Assembly: GCF_049060325.1 (NCBI RefSeq)
Contig: NZ_JBMGPW010000007.1
Span: 62,001 to 126,000 of the forward strand
Origin: Vescimonas sanitatis
GTDB taxonomy: Bacteria; Bacillota; Clostridia; Oscillospirales; Oscillospiraceae
Length of the DNA stretch: 64,000 nt
Direction of reading: 5' to 3'
Shown here: positions 17,132 to 25,398 of the stretch, in pieces
Numbering within the stretch: position 1 is the first letter of the stretch
Layout of the letters: every line of letters starts with the position of its first letter
The notes under the pieces: generated by a model
What the model saw: the letters and a program-made list of their open reading frames with translations, nothing else
Told to the model about the DNA's origin: nothing
The model's database searches: none
Made by a program: the position numbers and the translations under genes

Positions 17132-17812
17132 TTACTTCACTTCAAACTTATAGCCCACGCCCCAGACAGTTTTCAGCTCCCACTGGTCCGAGACGTTTTC
17201 GATCTTCTCCCGCAGGCGCTTGATGTGCACGTCCACGGTGCGGCTGTCGCCGAAATAGTCAAAGCCCCAGACCTCGTCCAGCAGCTGGTTGCGGGTATAG
17301 ACCCGGTTGGGCGTGGCCGCCAGATGATACAGCAGCTCCAGCTCTTTGGGGGGCGTGTCCACCTTCTTGCCGTCCACCAGCAGCTCATAGCTGTCCAGAT
17401 TGATGACCAGCTTGTCGAACACCAACTTTTTCTTGGTATCGTCGGGTATCTCGCTGCGGCGGAGCACGGCATTGATTCGGGCCATGAGCTCCTTCATCTC
17501 GAAGGGCTTGACCAGATAGTCGTCCGCGCCCATCTCCAGTCCGGTGATGCGGTCGCCCACGTCGCTCTTGGCGGTGAGCATAATGATGGGCGTCTTGCCC
17601 TTCTCGCGGATATGGGCGCATACGCCCCAGCCGTCCACCACGGGCAGCATGATATCCAGCAGCACCATGTCGGGGGCCTGCTTGTCGTACTCCTCGATGG
17701 CCTTGCCGCCGTCATAGGCGCTGCGGACCTCGAAGCCCTCCTTCTCCAGGTACATACGGATCAGATCGGATATATTGCGGTCATCCTCGACCACCAGAAT
17801 GTTGCGTGCCAT
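17132..17812 (-). CDS. OmpR/PhoB-family response regulator
   Basis: The 226-residue protein has a receiver domain (residues 1-120) with acidic pair Glu9-Asp10-Asp11, phospho-acceptor Asp53 (MVLLDIMLP), Thr in MLTAKS and Lys in VKPF, then a winged-helix DNA-binding domain (about 130-226; SRTVDVHIKRLREK). The ATG at 17812 has a GGGAGGAGA site. It heads the three-gene operon with the kinase and HtrA and has its own promoter at 17910-17938. Confidence 0.96.
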   Translation of the reverse strand: MARNILVVEDDRNISDLIRMYLEKEGFEVRSAYDGGKAIEEYDKQAPDMVLLDIMLPVVDGWGVCAHIREKGKTPIIMLTAKSDVGDRITGLEMGADDYLVKPFEMKELMARINAVLRRSEIPDDTKKKLVFDKLVINLDSYELLVDGKKVDTPPKELELLYHLAATPNRVYTRNQLLDEVWGFDYFGDSRTVDVHIKRLREKIENVSDQWELKTVWGVGYKFEVK

Positions 17813-17909
17813 AGGCGCTCTCCTCCCGGTACATATCGTTGGGTATATCTTACATCCTGCGGGGCAGGCTTTTCCTGAACAATTTGTGAATATCCCGCAT
17901 AATTTATAG

Positions 17910-17938
17910 ATTATACCACGTTTTTGCCCGCTTGTCAC
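17910..17938 (-). promoter_or_regulatory. Promoter of the two-component operon
   Basis: GTGACA and a perfect TATAAT separated by 17 bp, giving an untranslated leader of about 90 nt. Confidence 0.8.
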
Positions 17939-17973
17939 GCATTTCTGCACCCCAGTCGGCCCCTCGGCCGATG

Positions 17974-18936
17974 TCACCCCGCCGGTCCGATGGTCACGCC
18001 GGTATAATACCACGCCAGTATCTCCTGCCAGGTCTTCCCCGCCTTTGCCAGCTGCTCCGCGCCGTACTGGCTCATGCCCACGCCGTGGCCGTAGCCAGTG
18101 ACGCGGAACGTAACGCTCTCCGCATCCGCCGTCAGGGTAAAGCAGGCCGAGCGCAGGGAAAAGATGCGGCGCATCTCCGTGCCCTCGATGTCCGTACCGC
18201 CCACGGAGACGGTCTCTACCCGGCCGGAATCATTCTCCGTCACTGCGCCGAACCACATCTCCGGCGCGCCGGTAAGTTTTATCTCCGGGTGGGCCGCCAG
18301 CAGACGGTCTTTTGCCTCCGCCGCGGTGAAGGTCACGGTGCTGTAATAGTTGGGCACGGTGTCGGCACTCTCCGGGCTGGCGACGCTGGCCAGATAGGGC
18401 AGGTCACCGGACCAGACATCCCCGGCCGCGGCGGTCCTGCCCGCCGAGGATGAGTGGAACACCGCCAGGATCGGTTCCCCGTCGTAGAGGGCCACCAGAC
18501 CGTCCGTGTCCGCCACAGCCTGGACGACGCGGGTGTTCCAGGGAGCAAAGTCGGCGGCCCACTTTTCCTTTGCGGCTGTCTCGGAGAGATAGGCGCTGCA
18601 GCAGGTATGGTCCGTACAGAAGTCGGCGTCGGGATGCGCGTCCTTGCGGCCCTGCGCCAGCTGATAATAGACATAGGTGCGCTCGGCCGCGGCCTGGGCC
18701 TTCAGCGCCTCCATCTCAAAGGAAGCGGGCATCTCGCCGCGGACCACGCCCACAAGGTAATCCCGCAGCGTCATCCGCTCCGCCGCCTCCCCGGTTTTTA
18801 TGGTCAGCACGACCTCCCCGTCCCCCTGTGCCTGCGGTTCTTCAGGCGGAAGCTCGTCCGATTCCTGGACAGTGAGGTAGGCGCCGCCGAAGAGCAGCAC
18901 CATTAGAATAAGGGCCGCCGCCGCGCTTTTTTTCAT
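17974..18936 (-). CDS. spoIID: SpoIID-family lytic transglycosylase
   Basis: SpoIID cleaves glycan strands during engulfment of the forespore. The 320-residue protein has an N-terminal signal-anchor (residues 5-22). The catalytic region GVVRGEMPASFEMEALKAQA contains the key glutamate, and the family signature GYGHGVGMSQYGAEQLAKAG sits near the end. A Cys-rich insert (CTDHTCCSAYLS) fits the metal-binding region. The ATG at 18936 has an AAAGGAGGTGG site. It is divergent from spoVAF and is followed by the two-component genes, which have a separate promoter. Confidence 0.94.
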   Translation of the reverse strand: MKKSAAAALILMVLLFGGAYLTVQESDELPPEEPQAQGDGEVVLTIKTGEAAERMTLRDYLVGVVRGEMPASFEMEALKAQAAAERTYVYYQLAQGRKDAHPDADFCTDHTCCSAYLSETAAKEKWAADFAPWNTRVVQAVADTDGLVALYDGEPILAVFHSSSAGRTAAAGDVWSGDLPYLASVASPESADTVPNYYSTVTFTAAEAKDRLLAAHPEIKLTGAPEMWFGAVTENDSGRVETVSVGGTDIEGTEMRRIFSLRSACFTLTADAESVTFRVTGYGHGVGMSQYGAEQLAKAGKTWQEILAWYYTGVTIGPAG

Positions 18937-18981
18937 GGCTGCCACCTCCTTTTTTACACGATATGCAGGGCCTGTCCGGGG

Positions 18982-18989
18982 CATACATA
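18982..18989 (+). promoter_or_regulatory. Possible sporulation sigma-factor -10 box upstream of spoVAF
   Basis: CATACATA, 58 bp before the spoVAF start, resembles the -10 element of sigma-F/G/E promoters; GATATGC about 15 bp upstream is a weak -35 candidate. This is a pattern match only. Confidence 0.3.
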
Positions 18990-19046
18990 AAATTCCGCAG
19001 GCGGGAAATGCTACCGGAAAATGGCAGACGGAGGACAGAAGGCATC

Positions 19047-20510
19047 ATGGAACAGGCAAAACAGGGCGGAAACGAGACGGCCCCGGAAACGGCGGGCTAT
19101 TATCGCGGCGCAGGGTGCTTTTCGCTGAAAGCGGCGGAGCTGAACGAACTGCTGGGCGTGGGCCGGTGCTTTGATATGACAGGGCGCGACCTGTCCATCG
19201 GCGGGCGGCAGGCGCGGCTGTGGGTGGTAAACGGCTACGCCCAGGAGGACCTGCTGGAGCGGGTCATCGCCGGGTGGCAGGCGCTGCCGGACCTGAACAG
19301 TGTGACAGACGCGGCGGACTTCTGCCGGCGGTATGTGTCCGCCTGCGATGCGGCGGCTGAGCCGGACCGTGACACGGCGGTGATGGGCGTATTCGCCGGG
19401 AAGACGCTGGCGATCATCGACGGCTTCGGCGGCGGGGTGGTGCTGGACGCCAAGCAGTTCCCCACCCGGTCGGTGGAGGAGCCGGATACCAGCCGGGTAC
19501 TGCGGGGCAGCCACGACGGCTTTGTAGAGAACCTCATGCAGAACGCGGCGCTGCTGCGGCGGCGGGTACGGGACACCCATCTGCGGCTGGAGCGATTGCA
19601 GCTGCCGGAGCGCTCGGGCACGGACGTGGCCCTGTGCTACATGGAGGGCGAGGCAGACGAGGGGCTGCTGCGGGCCCTGCGGGAAAAGCTGATGCACATC
19701 CAGTTGCGGTCGGTGGCCATGAGTCAGGAGACCATTGCGGAGGCCATCGCGCCCAGGCAGTTCTGGAACCCGTTTCCCAAGGTGCGGTATACCGAGCGTC
19801 CGGACGTGGCCACGGCGTGTATCATGGAGGGCGATGTGGTGGTGCTGGTGGACAATTCAGCGTCGGCCCTGCTGCTGCCCACAACGATCCTGCGGTTCAA
19901 CGAGGAGATCAACGACTACTACTTCCCGCCCCTCATCGGCACGTATCTGCAGATCATACGGACGCTGGTGCTGCTGCTGACCATGTTCATCACACCGCTG
20001 TGGTACCTGCTGGTGAAGAACCCGGATACGCTGCACGAGAACCTGCGTTTCCTTTTGGTACAGGACGAATACTATGTGCCGCTGATCGTGCAGCTGCTGC
20101 TGGTGGAGCTGATCATTGACATACTGAAAATCGCGTCGCTGAACACACCGGATGTGCTGAGCAACTCGTTCAGTATGCTGGGTGCGCTGATATTGGGTGA
20201 CTTCGCGGTGCAGGCCCGGTGGCTGGTACCGGAGGTGCTGGTGTATATGGCCTTTGTGGCGGTAGCCAACTATGCCCAGCACAGCTATGAGATGGGCTAC
20301 GCCACAAAGCTATGCCGGATGCTGCTGCTGGTGCTGATCTGGCTGTGGGACTGGTGGGGCTTCGCGGCGGGGATCGTGATCACGCTGACGCTGATCGTGA
20401 CGGCAAAGCCGCTGGTGGGCAAGGGATACCTGTACCCTCTCATTCCTTTTGACCGGAAGAAGCTGGCCCGTCTGCTGTACCGCCGCCCGGTGACGAAAAA
20501 GAACAGCTGA
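19047..20510 (+). CDS. spoVAF: GerA-family spore germination protein, SpoVAF-like
   Basis: The 487-residue protein has a large N-terminal cytoplasmic region (about 1-290) and four to six C-terminal membrane spans, the GerAA/SpoVAF layout. Typical segments are TAVMGVFAGKTLAIIDG, DTSRVLRGSHDGFVENLMQN and PKVRYTERPD. These proteins sit in the inner spore membrane and take part in germinant response or dipicolinate release. No gerB or gerC gene follows, which favours SpoVAF over a GerAA subunit. The ATG at 19047 was chosen for its GGAGGA site. It is divergent from spoIID. Confidence 0.88.
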   Translation: MEQAKQGGNETAPETAGYYRGAGCFSLKAAELNELLGVGRCFDMTGRDLSIGGRQARLWVVNGYAQEDLLERVIAGWQALPDLNSVTDAADFCRRYVSACDAAAEPDRDTAVMGVFAGKTLAIIDGFGGGVVLDAKQFPTRSVEEPDTSRVLRGSHDGFVENLMQNAALLRRRVRDTHLRLERLQLPERSGTDVALCYMEGEADEGLLRALREKLMHIQLRSVAMSQETIAEAIAPRQFWNPFPKVRYTERPDVATACIMEGDVVVLVDNSASALLLPTTILRFNEEINDYYFPPLIGTYLQIIRTLVLLLTMFITPLWYLLVKNPDTLHENLRFLLVQDEYYVPLIVQLLLVELIIDILKIASLNTPDVLSNSFSMLGALILGDFAVQARWLVPEVLVYMAFVAVANYAQHSYEMGYATKLCRMLLLVLIWLWDWWGFAAGIVITLTLIVTAKPLVGKGYLYPLIPFDRKKLARLLYRRPVTKKNS

Positions 20511-20542
20511 GGCAAACATATCCCCTCTTCGTCATAAACTGC

Positions 20543-20574
20543 AAAAAAGGAAGCGCCCCCGGCGCTTCCTTTTT
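20543..20574. terminator. Bidirectional terminator between spoVAF and asparaginase
   Basis: AAAAAAGGAAGCGCC-CC-GGCGCTTCCTTTTT; its T-run overlaps the asparaginase stop codon. Confidence 0.9.
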
Positions 20575-21571
20575 AATTCTCATACAGTATATCCCGGGCC
20601 ACCGGGCGGTAAAACAGCCTCTCCGCCTCGTCGAAATCACGGGTCTGCCCCATGATCCACATAAGCTTGGCCACGGCAGCCTCCGTGGTCATGTCGTAGG
20701 CCTCCAGCAGGCGCAGGGCGCTTTTCAGCCGCCCGCCCACATGATAGACCGCCAGATTGCTGCCCTCGTTGGGCACCTGGGTGGTCATGACCACCAGCTT
20801 GCCCAGCGCGATGCCCCGGTGAATGATATCGAAATAGCTGGCGTCGCCCTCATATTCCGGCAGGCCGCCTACGCCGAAGGACTCAATGACCAGGCCGTCA
20901 AACCGGTCCAGCATGAATTCCAGCACGGCGGCAGGGGTGCCGGGGATCAGCTTCAGCAGTCCCACCTTGTCGTCCAGCGCGTCATAGAACACCGGGCTGG
21001 GATAGCAGGCGCAGCGCATATACTGCAGCAGGTGCTCGTCCTGTACCACGGCCAGGTCGGGATAGTTGACGCTGGAAAAGGCCTGAAAGCTCTTGGAGCA
21101 GATCTTGCGGGCACGGGTACCCAGGATGACCTTGCCGTTGAATACGATCTGCACGCCGCCGCAGCCGCGACAGGCGTAGAGAAACGCGTCGGTCAGGTTG
21201 CGCTTGGAGTCGGTACCGTCGAACCAGATAGGCTTCTGCGCGCCGGTAAGGACGATGGGCTTTGGGCTGCCCTGGATCAGATAGCTAAGCGCGGCAGCGG
21301 TATAGGCCATGGTGTCCGTGCCGTGGGAGATGACAAAGCCGTCATATCTATCGTAATTCTCCCGCACGGCCCTGGCCACACCCAGCCAATGGGCGGGACG
21401 GATATTGGTGCTGTCCAGGCTGTAGAGCTGAACGCAATCCACATGGCACATCTCGCCGATACGGGGAACGAAGGACAGCAGCTGCGTGCTGTTCAGCTCC
21501 GGCGTCAGGCCGGAGGGCGTCATCTCACTGGCGATGGTACCGCCGGTGCCGATCATCAGGATATTCTTCAT
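20573..21571 (-). CDS. ansA: Type I (cytoplasmic) L-asparaginase
   Basis: Hydrolyses L-asparagine to aspartate and ammonia. The 332-residue protein has both active-site threonine motifs: GTGGTIASEM at the start and HGTDTMAYTA near residue 90, with no signal peptide, as in cytoplasmic type I enzymes. An in-frame ATG at 21577 would overlap the previous gene by 4 bp, but the GGGAGGT site is only 1 nt from it and 7 nt from the ATG at 21571, so the latter is preferred. It follows the SbcD-like gene in the same operon. Confidence 0.95.
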   Translation of the reverse strand: MKNILMIGTGGTIASEMTPSGLTPELNSTQLLSFVPRIGEMCHVDCVQLYSLDSTNIRPAHWLGVARAVRENYDRYDGFVISHGTDTMAYTAAALSYLIQGSPKPIVLTGAQKPIWFDGTDSKRNLTDAFLYACRGCGGVQIVFNGKVILGTRARKICSKSFQAFSSVNYPDLAVVQDEHLLQYMRCACYPSPVFYDALDDKVGLLKLIPGTPAAVLEFMLDRFDGLVIESFGVGGLPEYEGDASYFDIIHRGIALGKLVVMTTQVPNEGSNLAVYHVGGRLKSALRLLEAYDMTTEAAVAKLMWIMGQTRDFDEAERLFYRPVARDILYEN

Positions 21572-21573
21572 GC

Positions 21574-22665
21574 TCATACCTCCCGGTCATCCATGGCCGC
21601 CGTGCCGAATCGGGCCGCCTGCTCAATACGGCGGCGGACAGCGTCATCCGGGGCGGCGTCGTATTGGCGGCGCAGTTCCTGCAAAAACAGGCCCCGCAGC
21701 GTATCCTCGCCGCACTTGTCCCACAGGTCCCGGCGCACGGTAGTCTCGTCCCGCAGCTGCAGGGCAAAGAATCGGCCCGACAGGGCCTCCTCCAGCAGGG
21801 ACAGGCGGGGCGGCTGCTCCGGCGTACCGGTCAGACGCAGGCGGTAGATATCCTGCTCCGTATCATGGGGCAGGGTACGCTCCAGGGCGGTGAGGGCGTC
21901 GCCATCGGTGACATCCACCTGGGCGATGCAGTAGCGGCGCCGGGCAAAGGGGACAAATCGCAGGTCGGCGGTGCCCGCCCCCACCTCGCCGAAGAGAAAT
22001 CCCCGTTCGCCCAGCTCGTCGAAGCCGCGGCCCTCGATGCAGCCGCAATAGGCATAAGGGACCGCCCCGGCGGTCAGAACGCCGCTGCAGCTGTGAACAT
22101 GACCCAACGCCAGATAGTCCAGCCCGCTGCCGGCGATATCCGCCGCGCGGATCGGACGGTAGCGGCTGTCGGAGGTCGTAACGTCACCATGGAGCAGACC
22201 AATGTGGATAAGGCCGTCCTGCGGCACACGGAAGCCGGGGAGTACACTGTCCGTGGGACACTCCGGGGCGGTGAAGGCCGCGCCGTGTACGGCGCAGTTC
22301 AGGTCCGGGAATGTAATGGTCTGCATATGGTCCTCTGTAAAGATGTGAACGTTGTCGCTCCAGCGCGTGCGGGCATAGGGCCCGTCCGGTGTAAGGGGAT
22401 CGTGGTTGCCGGGGGCGATGACTGCCTGACCGCGGAAGCACCCCAGTGCCTGGGCCAGCAGGGGCGCGGTGTCGCCATAGGGGCTGTCGCTGTCAAAAAG
22501 GTCGCCGGAGAGGAGCAACAGGTCCGCACCGTGGTCGTTGGCCCACTCCACCAGGCGCTCCGGCGTGCGGCGGCTCTCCATACGACGCTGGCGGGCCTGC
22601 TCCGGCGTCAGCGCACCGAAGGCACTGTCCAGGTGGAAGTCACCTGCGTGAACGACCCGCACCAT
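21574..22665 (-). CDS. SbcD/Mre11-like (YhaO type) DNA exonuclease
   Basis: The 363-residue protein carries the calcineurin-like phosphoesterase motifs in order: HAGDFHLDSAF, LSGDLFD, PGNHDP, LHGDV and GHVHS, which coordinate two metal ions. Length and order match YhaO/SbcD nucleases. Such proteins work with an SMC-like ATPase (YhaN or SbcC), but none is encoded next to it: the neighbours are a YbaK-like gene (adjacent, TAA-ATG) and asparaginase. Either the partner lies elsewhere or the protein acts alone. Confidence 0.9.
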   Translation of the reverse strand: MVRVVHAGDFHLDSAFGALTPEQARQRRMESRRTPERLVEWANDHGADLLLLSGDLFDSDSPYGDTAPLLAQALGCFRGQAVIAPGNHDPLTPDGPYARTRWSDNVHIFTEDHMQTITFPDLNCAVHGAAFTAPECPTDSVLPGFRVPQDGLIHIGLLHGDVTTSDSRYRPIRAADIAGSGLDYLALGHVHSCSGVLTAGAVPYAYCGCIEGRGFDELGERGFLFGEVGAGTADLRFVPFARRRYCIAQVDVTDGDALTALERTLPHDTEQDIYRLRLTGTPEQPPRLSLLEEALSGRFFALQLRDETTVRRDLWDKCGEDTLRGLFLQELRRQYDAAPDDAVRRRIEQAARFGTAAMDDREV

Positions 22666-23154
22666 TTACGCTTCCTCTTCCTGCCAGCCCTTGCACACAT
22701 CCACCCACTGAACGAAGTTCTTTCCGCAGCAGTGCTCCAGCTCGTCACAGGTCAGCTCAATGGCGCTGGCCGCGCTGCCCACAGCGGGAAACACCGTGTC
22801 AAAGCGCTTGAGGGACACATCCAGGTACGTCTTAACGTCGTCGGGCAGAGCGAAGGGGCACACGCCGCCCACGGCGTGGCCGATACGCTCCACAGCCTCT
22901 TCGGCGGTGAGCATTTTGGCCTTAGCGCCGAAGAAGTGCTTATACTTGCTGTTGTCCACCTTGGCGTCGCCGGCGGCCACGATGAGGATGGGGTCCTCCC
23001 CCACCTTAAAGCTGAGGGTCTTGGCGATACGGGCACCCTCCACGCCCACAGCCAGAGCAGCCAGCTCCACCGTGGCGCTGGAGACCTCAAACTCGCGCAT
23101 ACGATCCGCGACACCGTAGGGGGTCAGGTATTCTCTTACTTTTTCCACAGACAT
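22666..23154 (-). CDS. YbaK/ProX-fold aminoacyl-tRNA deacylase
   Basis: The 162-residue protein begins MSVEKVREYLTPYGVADRMREF and has the editing-domain hallmark VGGVCPFALPDDV, plus a conserved lysine in ARIAKTLSF. This is the ProX-like branch, which clears mischarged tRNAs such as Ala-tRNA(Pro). It is distinct from the YbaK at 4294-4776. The ATG at 23154 has an AGGAGTGAA site; a longer frame upstream lacks one. It is directly adjacent to the SbcD-like gene. Confidence 0.88.
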   Translation of the reverse strand: MSVEKVREYLTPYGVADRMREFEVSSATVELAALAVGVEGARIAKTLSFKVGEDPILIVAAGDAKVDNSKYKHFFGAKAKMLTAEEAVERIGHAVGGVCPFALPDDVKTYLDVSLKRFDTVFPAVGSAASAIELTCDELEHCCGKNFVQWVDVCKGWQEEEA

Positions 23155-23223
23155 AGTCAAAAATTCACTCCTGTTTTCAAGTTTTTTCAAAAATTTTTCC
23201 AGTCCGCTTTTCGTACCTACCAG

Positions 23224-24003
23224 TTATTTCATCTCTATTCTGTCCACTTTTTCGCACATTCCCGTGTCGCTGTTCAGGGTAAAAATGCACCCCTGGGCGG
23301 AGCAGGGGCCCTCCGCCGCCTGATAGCGGCCCGGCAGACCGCCCAGGAAAAACTCCACGGACTGCTCCGGCCGGATACCCAGGACAGAACGGATGGGGCC
23401 GGTCATGCCAAGATCGGTGACATAGCCGGTACCCTTGGGGAATACCTGCATGTCCGCCGTGGGCACGTGGGTGTGGGTACCCCAAAGGGCGGAGACACGG
23501 CCATCCAGATAGTAGGCCATGGCCAGCTTTTCGCTGGTGGCTCCAGCGTGGAACTCCACCAGTGTAAAGGTGGGCTTGTCCGCCTGCGCCTTCAGCAGCT
23601 TATCGACGGTAGTAAAGGGATTTTCCGCGTTGAAGTCCAGGTCGCAGCGGCCGATGAGCACCAATACCGCCACGCTGAACGCGCCGCAGTCTACCACCTG
23701 ACAGCCGTGCCCCGGCGCGCGACCGGTAAAGTTGGCGGGCCGGAGGATATAGCGCTCCTCGTCCAGATAGGCGGCGATCTGGGGTTTACCGAAGGTATGG
23801 TTGCCCAAGGTGATCACATCCGCGCCGGCGGCAAACAGGGCCTCCGCCTGCGGTCTGGTCAGGCCGCTGCCGGAGATGTTCTCCCCATTGACCACGGTGA
23901 AGCGCACGTCATGCTCCTTTTTGAATGCCCGCAGCTTCTTTTCCAGCAGCTGCAGGCCCGTCTCGCTGGCCACATCGCCCAGCGCCAAAACCTTGTATTC
24001 CAC
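23224..24003 (-). CDS. ymdB: YmdB-family metallophosphoesterase
   Basis: The 259-residue protein has the YmdB layout and metal ligands: LGDVASETG, VNGENISG, LGNHTFGKP, HAGATSEK and GTHTHVPTADMQ. YmdB is a cyclic-nucleotide phosphodiesterase that influences RNase Y activity and biofilm or motility switching in Bacillus, where it lies right behind rny. Here an amidase lipoprotein gene sits between them. The usual HAEATSEK motif reads HAGATSEK. The start is GTG with AAGGAGG upstream, 17 bp after the lipoprotein gene. Confidence 0.92.
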   Translation of the reverse strand: MEYKVLALGDVASETGLQLLEKKLRAFKKEHDVRFTVVNGENISGSGLTRPQAEALFAAGADVITLGNHTFGKPQIAAYLDEERYILRPANFTGRAPGHGCQVVDCGAFSVAVLVLIGRCDLDFNAENPFTTVDKLLKAQADKPTFTLVEFHAGATSEKLAMAYYLDGRVSALWGTHTHVPTADMQVFPKGTGYVTDLGMTGPIRSVLGIRPEQSVEFFLGGLPGRYQAAEGPCSAQGCIFTLNSDTGMCEKVDRIEMK

Positions 24004-24020
24004 GGAATACGCCTCCTTGC

Positions 24021-25289
24021 TCAGTCGTTCCAGCCGATGATCCTGATCAGCTGGCGATTGGTATAGTAATACGCGGATGCGGGGAAATTCCGCAGATCCG
24101 CCGTGTTGGAGCAGAGCAGATAGTCCACCACATTACCGCTTTCATCCGTAATGGTGTCCAGAATAACGACGGTGTGATTGGCCGGCTCGTCCACGCCCAT
24201 GGTGATAATGTCGCCGGTCTCACCGCTGAAATAGGGCGCGTCCGCCACAGCCACCAGACCGCTTTCACGGGGTACCGCCACATAGTCCCGGAAGGACCCC
24301 ACATTGACCCAGGGCAGCGTGCTCTGTCCGCCGCTGTACCAATACCAGCCGGTCTCGTAGCCGCCGGCGTCGTCCATGGGGATACCGCCCGCCAGCAGCA
24401 CCTGTGAGCCGAAGTTCATGCAGTTGCCGCCCAGATCGTCATAGGCCATGAAGGACGGGCTGCGCTTACCCACCCAGGAGAGCATATACTCCCGGGCAGC
24501 CTGGCGGTCATAGGGGTGGTCGGCAGCGGCTGTCACGCTCAGTCCCTCGCGAGGCAGGTCGCGGCGGGCCTCTATGTAGTCGGTGATAGCGGGAAAATTC
24601 TTGTCTTGATGGGTGGTGCGGTCATAGTCGGCACTGTAATAGGGATTGTCATCAGACCAGTGCTTCACGATGGACCAGTCGTCTCCCTCCCCCCGGAGGG
24701 TAAAGGTGTGCTTGATACCGAACTGCTCCGAGGGCAGGCCATTCAAGCCCTTGAAATAGACCACATTATTCTCCCGGAGCACCAGGTCCACGTCGCCCTC
24801 GGTCTCCTCGGAGGGCATAATGGATACGCATCGGAGGGAATAGCTGTACGAGGTCATGGTCAGGTCGATGGGCGAGAGCTTGCGGATGACGCACAGGCCG
24901 TGCCAGATATTCTTGTGGTAGAGCGTCTCCTCACTGTCGGCGAACAGCACGGCTGGGTCAATGACCCGCAGGTCGGCAACGGACTGGTAGTAACAGTCCA
25001 TAAAGTCCAGCAGCAGAAGTTCCTGCCCCACGGTCATGCCCTGGGCCGCCGCGCCACTGATGCGCTCAAAGTCGGCACTGACGGTCTGGGGTTCTCCGCC
25101 GGTCCAGGGCGCGCCGGCAGTGCGCTGCCAGACCTGCGTCTCGTCAACGTCAGCGGTCAGGTGCTGCTCCTCCGGCGCCTCCTGCTTCCCCTCCGGTGAG
25201 GTGTTGGTCGTGTCTCCGGTGATGGTAAAGCAGCCGGTCAGGCTCAGCAGCAGGGCCAGCAGCAGAAATAACAGCAGAAAACGCTTCAT
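24021..25289 (-). CDS. Secreted lipoprotein with a C-terminal amidase-like domain (Amidase_6)
   Basis: The 422-residue protein has a lipoprotein signal with lipobox LTGC (Cys at residue 19) and an uncharacterised N-terminal half. A C-terminal domain at about 265-420 has the pattern of the putative amidase family PF12671: YDRQAAREYMLSW, then GGNCMNFGSQVLLAGGIPMD with the candidate catalytic Cys, then STLPWVNVGSF and a late His in NHTVVILDT. Such domains are thought to be NlpC/CHAP-like cell-wall enzymes. It is transcribed with ymdB from a promoter set inside the rny terminator. Confidence 0.82.
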   Translation of the reverse strand: MKRFLLLFLLLALLLSLTGCFTITGDTTNTSPEGKQEAPEEQHLTADVDETQVWQRTAGAPWTGGEPQTVSADFERISGAAAQGMTVGQELLLLDFMDCYYQSVADLRVIDPAVLFADSEETLYHKNIWHGLCVIRKLSPIDLTMTSYSYSLRCVSIMPSEETEGDVDLVLRENNVVYFKGLNGLPSEQFGIKHTFTLRGEGDDWSIVKHWSDDNPYYSADYDRTTHQDKNFPAITDYIEARRDLPREGLSVTAAADHPYDRQAAREYMLSWVGKRSPSFMAYDDLGGNCMNFGSQVLLAGGIPMDDAGGYETGWYWYSGGQSTLPWVNVGSFRDYVAVPRESGLVAVADAPYFSGETGDIITMGVDEPANHTVVILDTITDESGNVVDYLLCSNTADLRNFPASAYYYTNRQLIRIIGWND

Positions 25290-25339
25290 AGTATGTCCTC
25301 CATCGGGGGTCCGGTCGGTTTTTCTGTGTACTCGAAGAC

Positions 25340-25368
25340 ATTATAGCAAAAGAGGGGCCGCTTCGCAA
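25340..25368 (-). promoter_or_regulatory. Promoter of the lipoprotein-ymdB unit, overlapping the rny terminator
   Basis: TTGCGA and TATAAT lie 17 bp apart on the minus strand. The -35 box falls in the loop and right arm of the upstream terminator hairpin. Confidence 0.65.
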
Positions 25369-25386
25369 TGCGAAGCGGCCCCTGCA
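25349..25386 (-). terminator. Terminator of rny
   Basis: A perfect inverted repeat, GGGGCCGCTTCGCA-T-TGCGAAGCGGCCCC on the minus strand, followed by TCTTTTGC. Confidence 0.85.
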
Positions 25387-25398
25387 AACATTAAATTT

